From the NCBI GenBank assembly GCA_025927435.1, contig JAICLM010000077.1:1-8923 (forward strand): DNA of 8,923 bases, written 5' to 3'. The position numbers and the translations under genes were made by a program. Within the stretch, counting starts at the first letter, position 1; each line of letters begins with the position of its first letter. Of this stretch, positions 1 through 6,366 are shown in pieces. Below the pieces are notes generated by a model, which worked only from the letters and a program-made list of their open reading frames with translations, did no database searches and had not been told where the DNA came from. This DNA comes from Thermoleophilia bacterium. Its GTDB lineage: Bacteria; Actinomycetota; Thermoleophilia; Gaiellales; Gaiellaceae.

Positions 1-1
1 C

Positions 2-916
2 GCCTGGGCGCTCGACGAGCTGCGGCGGCGTGACCTCGCCGGGACGTCGCTCGACCTCTCCGCGATCGCGCTCGAGGCGCTCGAGCGCTGGCGTGCCGAG
101 CCCGACTACATCGCGGGAGAGGTGCTGCCCGAGCCGCCGGAATCGGCGCTGCTCACGGGAGAGACGGGAATCCTGCTCGTCGCCTGCCTGCTCGGCCATC
201 CGCTTGAACACGACCTCCGGCCCCGCATCCGCGCGAACCTCGCCAACGAGGCCGAGGACCTGATGTGGGGCACCCCGGGAACGCTCGTCGCGGCCGCCGC
301 GATTGGCTGGGACGACCTGGCGCGGGAATCGGCCGACGCGCTCGCGTCCCGCCGAGACGGGGACGGGCTGTGGACGCAGCGGCTGTGGGGCACGAGCTTC
401 CGCGGGATCGGCACCGTCCACGGGCTCGCAGGGAACGTGCTGGCGCTGCTCCAGGTCGACGATCCGCGCAACGACGCACTTCGCGCGAAGTCCGCGGCCG
501 CGCTCTCACGCGTGGCGACGCTCGAGGACGGCCTCGCCAACTGGAGCAGCGAGGGCAAGCTCCAGTGGTGCGCCGGCGCACCGGGAGTCGTCTCCGCCGC
601 CCGCGACTACCTCGACGAGGAGCTCCTGCTCGCCGGCGCCGAGCTCGTCTGGCGAGCGGGCGCACCCGGAGCCGAGAAAGGCCACGGGATCTGCCACGGC
701 ACCTCGGGCAACGGCTTCGCGCTGCTCGCCGCGTTCGAGCGGACGCGGGACGAGCTGTGGCTCGAGCGCGCGCGCCGCTTCGCGATGCACGCGCTTGCCC
801 AGGCCGCCCGCATGCCGGGGCGCTACTCGCTCTTCACGGGCGGTGTCGGAACCGCGCTCTTCGCCGCCGCCTGCCTCGAGGGCGACGCGCGCTATCCGGT
901 CCTGGAGCGGCGCTAG
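2..916 (+). CDS. LanC-like (lanthionine synthetase C-like) zinc protein, 5' partial
   Basis: The frame is open from the window edge, so the start lies upstream and at least 304 residues are visible. The repeated glycine-rich helix-pair motifs of the LanC alpha/alpha barrel are present in order: LLTGETGILL, WGTPGTL, FRGIGTVHGLAGN, WCAGAPGV, ICHGTSGNG and FTGGVGTAL. The three expected zinc ligands are intact: Cys in WCAG (codon at 569) and Cys-His in ICHG (codons at 692 and 695). LanC enzymes use this zinc to activate a cysteine thiol for addition to dehydroamino acids; eukaryotic LanC-like proteins act on glutathione adducts. No precursor peptide or LanB dehydratase is visible, so a lantibiotic role is unsupported. 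The unseen N-terminus could still carry a kinase or LanM dehydratase domain. The next gene starts 31 bases downstream with its own promoter. The family is secure; the substrate is unknown. Confidence 0.85.
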   Translation, partial: AWALDELRRRDLAGTSLDLSAIALEALERWRAEPDYIAGEVLPEPPESALLTGETGILLVACLLGHPLEHDLRPRIRANLANEAEDLMWGTPGTLVAAAAIGWDDLARESADALASRRDGDGLWTQRLWGTSFRGIGTVHGLAGNVLALLQVDDPRNDALRAKSAAALSRVATLEDGLANWSSEGKLQWCAGAPGVVSAARDYLDEELLLAGAELVWRAGAPGAEKGHGICHGTSGNGFALLAAFERTRDELWLERARRFAMHALAQAARMPGRYSLFTGGVGTALFAAACLEGDARYPVLERR

Positions 917-933
917 GTCTGGAGCGGACCACG

Positions 934-939
934 TACGAT
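934..939 (+). promoter_or_regulatory. -10 box (TACGAT) of a likely leaderless promoter for the M29 aminopeptidase
   Basis: TACGAT matches the TAnnnT -10 consensus and ends 8 nt before the ATG at 948. At that distance transcription would begin at or next to the A of the start codon, giving a leaderless mRNA. This agrees with the lack of a Shine-Dalgarno sequence. I see no convincing -35 hexamer at 17-18 bp spacing. Confidence 0.45.
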
Positions 940-947
940 CGCGCCCG

Positions 948-2132
948 ATGGACGAACGCCTCGAGCGCTACGCGGAACTGGCCGTCCGCGTCGGCGCGAA
1001 CGTGCAGTCGGGGCAGGAGGTCTTCCTGCACGGACTGGTTGAGCACGCCGAGCTCTTGCGCGCTTTGACGCGGCAGGCGTACCGCGCCGGCGCGTCCTAC
1101 GTGAATGTCGTCTACAGCGACCAGCACGTCCGGCGAGCGATGATCGAGCTCGGACCGGACGAGGCGCTCACCTATTCGCCCGAGTGGCTGAAGACGCTGA
1201 CGCGCGCAAACGCGGGCAACGCGATGCTCGGGACGTCGGGAAACCCGGAGCCGGAGCTGCTGGCCGACCTCGACGGCGAGCGCGTCGGTCGGGCGACTCA
1301 GTTCGAGCTGTCGGAGATCCGCCGCCAGCAAAGCGTGGACAACAGCGTCAACTGGTGCGGGGTCGGGGCGCCGACCGAGGGGTGGGCGCACGAGGTGCTG
1401 GGCGAGCCCGACGTCGAGCGCCTCTGGGAGCTCGTCGCCTTCTGCTTCCGGCTCGACGAGCCGGATCCCGTCACCGCATGGCGCGAGCATCTCGACCGCC
1501 TCGACGCGCGAGCCGCCGCGCTCACCGAGCTCCGGCCCGACGCGCTTCGATACCGCGGTCCCGGCACCGACTTCACCGTCGGCCTCCTGCCGAGCGCGCG
1601 CTGGGGCAGCGCCCGCTTCCGCACTGCGTCCAGGATCGACTACGTCGCCAACATGCCGACGGAGGAGATCTTCGTCACCCCGGATTCCCGGCGCGCCGAG
1701 GGCTCGCTGCGCTCGAGCATGCCCCTCAGCCTCGGCGGGCGGCTCATCCGGGACCTCCGGCTCAGGTTCGAGGACGGCCGGATCGTTCAGGTCGAGGCCG
1801 AGACGGGTGCGGACATCGTCCGCAGTCATCTCGCCACCATCGAGAACGCCGACCGCCTCGGCGAGCTCGCCCTCGTGACGAAGGAGTCGCGGGTCGGCCA
1901 GACCGGGAAGCTCTTCTACAACACGCTGTTCGACGAGAACGCCACGTGCCACATCGCGTACGGCTTCGGTCTTCCGTACTCCTTCGACGGCGAGCCCGAC
2001 GAGGGGATGAACGTCTCGAACATCCACGTCGACTTCATGGTCGGCGGCCCGGAGCTCGAGGTCGACGCGCTCCTGGCCGACGGCACCGAGGTCCCGCTCA
2101 TCCGCGACGAGGAGTGGCAGCTCGCCGCGTAG
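948..2132 (+). CDS. Aminopeptidase, M29 (thermophilic metallo-aminopeptidase) family
   Basis: A 394-residue protein, close to the usual ~400-410 of the family. M29 enzymes (AmpS, AmpT, aminopeptidase II) are cytosolic two-metal exopeptidases that remove N-terminal residues from peptides. The C-terminal metal site is complete: MPTEEIF (Glu239/Glu240), LGELALV (Glu306), FDENATCHIAYG (His335) and SNIHVDFM (His360, Asp362). The spacing Glu240-Glu306-His335 (66 and 29 residues) matches, as I recall it, the Thermus enzyme. The N-terminal half (MDERLERYAELAV, GQEVFLHGLVEHAELLRAL) is the typical AmpS opening. The frame stays open back to 303, but that part lies inside the LanC-like gene. ATG 948 is chosen because the family N-terminus begins here and a -10 box lies just upstream. 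The stop TAG is followed almost at once by ftsY, so the two may be co-transcribed. Peptide specificity cannot be told. Confidence 0.93.
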   Translation: MDERLERYAELAVRVGANVQSGQEVFLHGLVEHAELLRALTRQAYRAGASYVNVVYSDQHVRRAMIELGPDEALTYSPEWLKTLTRANAGNAMLGTSGNPEPELLADLDGERVGRATQFELSEIRRQQSVDNSVNWCGVGAPTEGWAHEVLGEPDVERLWELVAFCFRLDEPDPVTAWREHLDRLDARAAALTELRPDALRYRGPGTDFTVGLLPSARWGSARFRTASRIDYVANMPTEEIFVTPDSRRAEGSLRSSMPLSLGGRLIRDLRLRFEDGRIVQVEAETGADIVRSHLATIENADRLGELALVTKESRVGQTGKLFYNTLFDENATCHIAYGFGLPYSFDGEPDEGMNVSNIHVDFMVGGPELEVDALLADGTEVPLIRDEEWQLAA

Positions 2133-2145
2133 CTGGGGGCAGCTG

Positions 2146-3078
2146 CTGGGCGAGCCGGGTGCGGCGCCCGAGCCCGAGGAGGAGGGCGGGGGCCGCTTCT
2201 TCTCGCGTCTCCGCGACTCGCTGTCCAAGTCGCGCCGCGCGCTGACCGGTGAGCTCGCCGCCGCTGCGTCCTTCGATCCGGGCGACGACGCGGACTGGGA
2301 GCGGCTCGAGGAAGCTCTCATCGCCGGAGACGTCGGCGTCCGCGCGACGGCCGAGCTCGTGCGGCGCCTGGAGGCGCGCGGCGAGCTCGCGGATCTGAAC
2401 GGCGCGTTGGCCGAGGAGGTGACCGAGCTCTTCGGCGAGGCTCCCGTCCTCGACGTCGCCCACGACCCGGCCGTGATCCTCGTGGTCGGGGTCAACGGCA
2501 CGGGCAAGACCACGACGATCGGCAAGCTCTCGGCGAGGCTCGCCGAGCACGGCCGCTCGGTCGTCGTCGCCGCCGCCGACACGTACCGGGCGGCGGCGGA
2601 GGAGCAGCTAGAGATCTGGGCACAACGTGCCGGCGCGGACTTCGTCGGCTCGGAGCGCGGCTCCGATCCGGCCGCTGTCGCCTACGACGCGGTCGAGGCA
2701 GCGGTCGCGCGCGGCCGCGACGTGGTCGTGGTCGACACCGCCGGCCGTCTCCACACGCAGACGAACCTGATGGAAGAGCTCGCGAAGGTGCGCCGGGTGC
2801 TCGCCGGCCGGCTAGAGGGAGCGCCGCACGAGACGCTGCTCGTCGTCGACGCGACGACCGGCCAGAACGGCGTTCAGCAGGCGCGCCTTTTCGGCGATGC
2901 GGTCGGCGTCACGGGAGTCGTGCTGACGAAGCTCGACGGCTCCGCGAAAGGCGGTGTCGCAGTCCCGATCGCCTACGAGCTCGGCCTGCCGGTGAAGCTC
3001 GTCGGCGTCGGTGAGGCGCTCGAGGATCTCCAGCCGTTCGACCCGCGCGACTACGCCCGCGCGCTCGTCGCCGGCTGA
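2146..3078 (+). CDS. ftsY: FtsY, signal recognition particle receptor GTPase (non-canonical start)
   Basis: FtsY is the membrane-associated SRP receptor. It pairs with Ffh through twin GTPase domains to deliver ribosomes making membrane proteins. From CTG 2146 it has 310 residues: a short acidic lead (about 1-12), an N domain (FFSRLRDSLSKSRRAL, then LEEALIAGDVGV), and the G domain. G-domain motifs: G1 GVNGTGKTTT 115-124, DTYRAAAEEQL 145-155, DTAGR from 197, DATTGQ, TKLDG from 261, and closing GVGE from 287 with DLQPFDPRDY. GVNGTGKT and the C-terminal ending mark FtsY rather than Ffh; there is no M domain. No ATG, GTG or TTG occurs in frame between the stop at 2008-2010 and GTG 2359. Starting at 2359 would delete the first N-domain helices. 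CTG 2146, six bases after GGGGG (2135-2139), is the best available start; CTG 2143 is the alternative. The product is certain, the start is not. Confidence 0.93.
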   Translation: MGEPGAAPEPEEEGGGRFFSRLRDSLSKSRRALTGELAAAASFDPGDDADWERLEEALIAGDVGVRATAELVRRLEARGELADLNGALAEEVTELFGEAPVLDVAHDPAVILVVGVNGTGKTTTIGKLSARLAEHGRSVVVAAADTYRAAAEEQLEIWAQRAGADFVGSERGSDPAAVAYDAVEAAVARGRDVVVVDTAGRLHTQTNLMEELAKVRRVLAGRLEGAPHETLLVVDATTGQNGVQQARLFGDAVGVTGVVLTKLDGSAKGGVAVPIAYELGLPVKLVGVGEALEDLQPFDPRDYARALVAG

Positions 3079-3089
3079 GGGTCGAGCCG
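3072..3089. other. Small inverted repeat at the convergent ftsY end
   Basis: CGGCT (3072-3076) and AGCCG (3085-3089) can pair around an 8-base loop that spans the ftsY stop codon. It lies between the convergent ends of ftsY and the small minus-strand gene, where a terminator would be expected. The stem is only 5 bp and no T-run follows on either strand, so it is at most a weak terminator. Confidence 0.2.
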
Positions 3090-3091
3090 CT

Positions 3092-3274
3092 CTAGTCGTC
3101 CGGGGTGATCTTGACGATGTAGCCGCGGATCGGGTTCTCCGTCTCGATCGCGATCTCCACCTTGTACCTGCCTGCGGGCGCGCCCTGTTCCTTCGCGTTG
3201 TCCCAGGCGTGCTCGAAAGCCGACCCCAGATTCCCGCCCTTGCCCTTGTAGCACTTGTCGTCGAAGTCGTTCAT
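3092..3274 (-). CDS. Small unrecognised protein (60 aa) with helix-strand-strand pattern
   Basis: A 60-residue protein beginning MNDFDDKCYKGKGG. ATG 3274 is supported by GGAG seven bases upstream (minus strand GGAGACTCGGCATG). Earlier in-frame codons would run into the cyclase gene, so they are rejected. The predicted layout is a charged, glycine-rich head (1-15), one amphipathic helix (about 17-30, SAFEHAWDNAKEQG), then two strands (YKVEIAIETENPI and GYIVKITPDD). The NPI..Y.V ending recalls small actinobacterial hypothetical proteins and, loosely, the dodecin helix-plus-sheet plan, but I cannot confirm a family or a ligand. There is no signal peptide or membrane segment. It lies 52 bases downstream of the cyclase on the same strand and converges on ftsY. 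A candidate promoter in that gap suggests it can be expressed alone. Confidence 0.75.
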   Translation of the reverse strand: MNDFDDKCYKGKGGNLGSAFEHAWDNAKEQGAPAGRYKVEIAIETENPIRGYIVKITPDD

Positions 3275-3300
3275 GCCGAGTCTCCTCTCTCTCCGGGGAG

Positions 3301-3329
3301 ACCCTACTCCTGCGCCGGTGCCATGCCTA
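3301..3329 (-). promoter_or_regulatory. Candidate promoter for the 60-aa gene
   Basis: On the minus strand TAGGCA (3329-3324) is followed after 17 bases by TAGGGT (3306-3301). This gives a 4/6 match to a -35 box and a TAnnnT -10 box. A start near 3294 would leave a leader of about 20 nt containing the GGAG ribosome site. The -35 box overlaps the stop codon of the cyclase gene. Prediction by eye only. Confidence 0.35.
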
Positions 3330-6311
3330 GGCGAGCTGGGCCGCCCATCCCGCGCCGACGACGTTCCCCTTGCACTCGTAGACCGCCTGCGCCTGGGCCG
3401 CCACGCCTGCTGCCTCCGACGATCCGGCCTCTCGCAGGACGCGCGCGAGTGCGAGCAGTGCCGTCGCCTGCAGCTCGAGGAAGTCGGTGGGCGCCGCAAG
3501 CTCGACCGCGTCGCGGGCAAGTCGCTCCGCCTCGGCCGTCCCGTCCGCAGACGCCTTGACCTGGGCGAGTGCAACCCGCCACATCACCTGGGTGACGATG
3601 TCGTCCTCCCAGACATGAGACCGTGCGAACTGCGCGATCTTCTCGGCCTCGGCGAAGCGATTCCCCTGCGCGAGCGCTGCGGCGAGATAGGCCGCGATGG
3701 TCGGCCGAAGGTGCATGTCGCCGATCTCTTCGAACATGCGGTACCCGGTGCGGAGCTCGCGCTCGGCAGCTTCGACGTCTCCGGCCAGCAGCTCGATCGC
3801 CGCACCGTCCATGGCCCGGAGTGCTCGGTTTTGCGTCATGCCCAGCTCGTCCCAGAGAGCTCGCGCTCGCGACCACTCCGTGCGCGCCTCGCCGAACTCT
3901 CCGCGCATGGCGAGCAGCACCCCCAGTGAGCTGAGGATCGAGGCGGTGAGCAGCCGGTCGTCTTCGCTCTCGCGCAGGAAGAGATGAGCCCTTCCGATCG
4001 CGTCGTCGACCGGCGTCGGCCCGAGCTGGATCGCCTGGACGAGGAATCCCGCGGCGCGTGCGACCTCGCGGGTGTCTCCCGCGCGCCGGGCGTGCTCGAG
4101 CGCGTGTTCGAGTGCGGCCGCGCGTTCGCTCCAGCGACACGCATTGACCGGCGGCTCGCTCTTCAAATGCCACGCCCTCGCGACTCCGGCGTCGTCACCG
4201 AGCGCCTCGAGAGTCGGAATCGCCTCCTCGGCGATGCGCGTGACCTCGGCCCCCGGCGTCTCCGCGTTCGTGAAGATCCGGAAGAACTCCCGCTCGATGA
4301 GCGTGCGCAGCTCGAGCTGCCGGTTCCCGTCGGAACGCGCGAGGTCCAGTGCTTCCTCGAGCGCGCCTTCGGCCTCCGCGAACGAGCCGGAGCGCATGAG
4401 AGCGACCGCCAGCTCGAGGAGGGCGAATCCACGCGTAGGGCTCGTCCGCGGCAACAGCGCGACCCCGCGCTCGAGGAGGTTGACCGCGGCCGGTATGTCT
4501 TCGCGGGCCGACGCCTGGCAGCCGGCCGCCGTGAGCAGCTCGCCCGCGCGCTCGCCCAGCGATCGGGCGTGGTCGTCGAGCAATCCGAGCTCGTCGCGGT
4601 AGCGGTACGCCTGCTCCAGGTGGTAGCCGTGGAGCTCTTCCGGGGTGTCGCGCAGCTCCAGCCAGGCAGCGAATCGCTCGTGGAGGTCGGCGCGCGTGCG
4701 CTTGGGGATCCCGGCGTACGCCGCGTCCCTGATCAGCGCGTGCCGAAAGCGGAAGCCGTCTTGCCCCGGGACGCTCGACACCGCGGGCTCGACGAGCTCC
4801 CGGCGCACGAGCCCCAGCAGCGTCGCCCCGAGCGTCTCGTCGCCCCCGTCGAGGGCTGCGACTGCGCTCGGCCAGAACTCCTTGCCGACGACCGCCGCTC
4901 GCTGGAGCACCTCGCGCTCCGCCGGCTCGAGACGGTCGAGCCTCGCAGTGAGGAGGGCCTGGATCGTCGGCGGCAGCGTGACGAGCTCGGCGACGGCGCG
5001 AGCTTCGTCGGCGAGCATCGCGACGAGCTGCTCGGTGTAGAGCGGATTTCCCTGCGCGACCTCGGTGACGCGGCCGCGGAGCTCCGGCGAGAGGATCCCG
5101 CCGGCGTCGAGCGCGTCGAGCAGCTGCGTCGCTTCCCCCTGCGAGAGCGGCTCGAGGCGGACATGGACGCCCTCCCACTGCGGCCGTTCCTCGAGCAGCT
5201 CGGGGCGCGCCACGCAGAGGAGGAGGATCGGGGCGTCACGGCTCCAGCGGCTCACGTGCTCGACGAGGTCGAGCAACGTCGGCTCGGCCCAGTGGACGTC
5301 CTCCAGCACGACGAGCAGCGGCCGGTCGCGCGCGAGGGCCTCGAAGAGCCGTCGCACCGCCCAGAAGAGCTCCTCCGGGGGAGCGGTCCCGCGTCCGCCG
5401 AGCACGCGGAGACGCTCGATCACGAGGGTGCCGTCGGGGTCGCCGGTCATCGCTTCCGCCACGGCCTCCTCTCCGCCGAGGCGCTGGATCAGCTCGGTCA
5501 GCGGCAGGAAGGTGATCCCGTCGCCGTAGGCAAGGCACCGTCCCGCGGCGACCGTCGCGTATCCGCCGACCTCGGCCACGAGCTCCGACACGAGCCGCGT
5601 CTTGCCGACTCCGGCCGTCCCGATCACCGTCACCAGCCGGCACTCCCGGCGCTCCGCGCTCGCGGTCAGGCCGTCCCTGAGCACGCCGAGCTCGCGGCTG
5701 CGCCCGACCAGGGGCGTGTCCCAGCGGCGGGCGAACGAATCCGCGCCGGCGACGGCGCCGAGCACACGCCAGGCCTCGACGGGAGCCCGCTTGCCCTTCG
5801 CCTCGACCGGGCTCACGGCCTCGAGGCGCGTGGCGTGGCGGACGAGCCGCTCGGTCACGCTGCCGATCAGGATGCCGCCGCCCGTGGCCGCCTCCTCGAG
5901 CCGTTTCGCCGTATTGACCGCGTCGCCCGTCGCGAGGGTCGCGACCCCGTCGCCTGTCACGACCTCCCCGGTGTTGATGCCGATGCGGATCCGCAGCTCG
6001 GGCACGTCGCGTTCGGCGAGGGAGGAGTTCAGCCGCCCGATCGCGCTCTGCATCTCGAGCGCGGCTCGGACCGCCCGGAGGGCGTCGTCCTCGTGGGCCT
6101 GCGGGAGCCCGAAGACGGCCATCACGGCGTCGCCGACGAACTTCTCCACGGTGCCGCCGTGCCGCTCGAGCGCCGCCTGCATCTCCTCGTACCACCGGCC
6201 CATCAGCTCGCGCAGAGGCTCCGGATCGAGCCGCTCTCCGAGCGCGGTCGAATCCGCCAGGTCGCAGAAGAGGACGCTGACGGTCTTCCGAGCGGAGGCT
6301 GCAGAAACCAT
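3327..6311 (-). CDS. Class III adenylate/guanylate cyclase-AAA ATPase-TPR regulator
   Basis: A 994-residue soluble multidomain protein. Residues about 8-180 form a class III cyclase domain: metal aspartates Asp17 (LFCDLADST) and Asp61 (KFVGDAVMA), Lys57, and the transition-state pair Asn133/Arg137 (AVNTAKRLEEAA). Counting back from Asn133, the purine-selecting position that is Asp in canonical adenylate cyclases is Leu126 here, so ATP versus GTP use is uncertain. A linker with PLVGRSREL (200-208) leads to an AAA_16-type ATPase: Walker A GTAGVGKT 231-238, Walker B LLVVLEDVHW 332-341, AQGNPLYTEQL near 419-429, and FRFRHALIRDAAY near 520-532. The rest (about 590-994) is alpha-helical, TPR-like. 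No transmembrane or signal segment is seen. The architecture matches actinobacterial ATP-dependent sensor-regulators with cyclase heads; no DNA-binding domain is evident. It starts 55 bp from divergent ffh, with no clear ribosome site. The signal sensed is unknown. Confidence 0.92.
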   Translation of the reverse strand: MVSAASARKTVSVLFCDLADSTALGERLDPEPLRELMGRWYEEMQAALERHGGTVEKFVGDAVMAVFGLPQAHEDDALRAVRAALEMQSAIGRLNSSLAERDVPELRIRIGINTGEVVTGDGVATLATGDAVNTAKRLEEAATGGGILIGSVTERLVRHATRLEAVSPVEAKGKRAPVEAWRVLGAVAGADSFARRWDTPLVGRSRELGVLRDGLTASAERRECRLVTVIGTAGVGKTRLVSELVAEVGGYATVAAGRCLAYGDGITFLPLTELIQRLGGEEAVAEAMTGDPDGTLVIERLRVLGGRGTAPPEELFWAVRRLFEALARDRPLLVVLEDVHWAEPTLLDLVEHVSRWSRDAPILLLCVARPELLEERPQWEGVHVRLEPLSQGEATQLLDALDAGGILSPELRGRVTEVAQGNPLYTEQLVAMLADEARAVAELVTLPPTIQALLTARLDRLEPAEREVLQRAAVVGKEFWPSAVAALDGGDETLGATLLGLVRRELVEPAVSSVPGQDGFRFRHALIRDAAYAGIPKRTRADLHERFAAWLELRDTPEELHGYHLEQAYRYRDELGLLDDHARSLGERAGELLTAAGCQASAREDIPAAVNLLERGVALLPRTSPTRGFALLELAVALMRSGSFAEAEGALEEALDLARSDGNRQLELRTLIEREFFRIFTNAETPGAEVTRIAEEAIPTLEALGDDAGVARAWHLKSEPPVNACRWSERAAALEHALEHARRAGDTREVARAAGFLVQAIQLGPTPVDDAIGRAHLFLRESEDDRLLTASILSSLGVLLAMRGEFGEARTEWSRARALWDELGMTQNRALRAMDGAAIELLAGDVEAAERELRTGYRMFEEIGDMHLRPTIAAYLAAALAQGNRFAEAEKIAQFARSHVWEDDIVTQVMWRVALAQVKASADGTAEAERLARDAVELAAPTDFLELQATALLALARVLREAGSSEAAGVAAQAQAVYECKGNVVGAGWAAQLA

Positions 6312-6317
6312 GTCTGC

Positions 6318-6346
6318 AGTGTGACCTCAGGGCTGGCCGGTTTCCA
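6318..6346 (-). promoter_or_regulatory. Weak candidate promoter for the cyclase gene
   Basis: On the minus strand TGGAAA (6346-6341) and CACACT (6323-6318) are 17 bases apart. The -10-like box ends 6 nt before the ATG at 6311, which would make the transcript nearly leaderless and fits the missing Shine-Dalgarno. Both boxes are imperfect, and the first base of the -10 box is C instead of T. Confidence 0.25.
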
Positions 6347-6348
6347 GC
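6332..6348. promoter_or_regulatory. Inverted repeat GCTGG-N7-CCAGC in the divergent promoter region
   Basis: Two 5-base arms (6332-6336 and 6344-6348) are centred between the divergent cyclase and ffh starts. They overlap the candidate -35 box of the cyclase and lie just upstream of the ffh -10 box. An operator is possible, but arms this short occur by chance in GC-rich DNA. Confidence 0.15.
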
Positions 6349-6353
6349 ACGGC

Positions 6354-6359
6354 TACCCT
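6354..6359 (+). promoter_or_regulatory. -10 box (TACCCT) of a likely leaderless ffh promoter
   Basis: TACCCT fits TAnnnT and ends 7 nt before the ffh ATG at 6367, so the transcript would begin at or beside the start codon. No Shine-Dalgarno is present. The placement is nearly the same as for the aminopeptidase gene at 934-939. No good -35 hexamer is visible. It would drive the whole ffh-rpsP-khpA-phosphoesterase-rimM run. Confidence 0.45.
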
Positions 6360-6366
6360 GCGGCCG

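Noticed and set aside
303..947. Upstream extension of the aminopeptidase frame
   Set aside because: The frame is open to 303, but the translation there is Arg/Ser/Ala-rich noise lying inside the LanC-like gene. The family N-terminus begins at ATG 948.
834..2582. A 582-codon minus-strand open frame opposite the aminopeptidase and ftsY
   Set aside because: It covers two confidently identified plus-strand genes and shows only compositional bias.
2359..3078. GTG 2359 as the ftsY start
   Set aside because: It would remove the FFSRLRDSLSK and LEEALIAGDVGV segments of the N domain, which are clearly encoded upstream in the same frame.
3290..3301. TCTCC-GG-GGAGA palindrome upstream of the 60-aa gene
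   Set aside because: The arms leave a 2-base loop (4 bases if the stem is shortened), which is too small and weak to call a terminator or operator. It probably reflects the purine-rich ribosome site region.
3275..3574. N-terminal extension of the 60-aa minus-strand gene
   Set aside because: The extension overlaps the cyclase 3' end and is Arg/Ser-rich shadow sequence. ATG 3274 has a good ribosome site.
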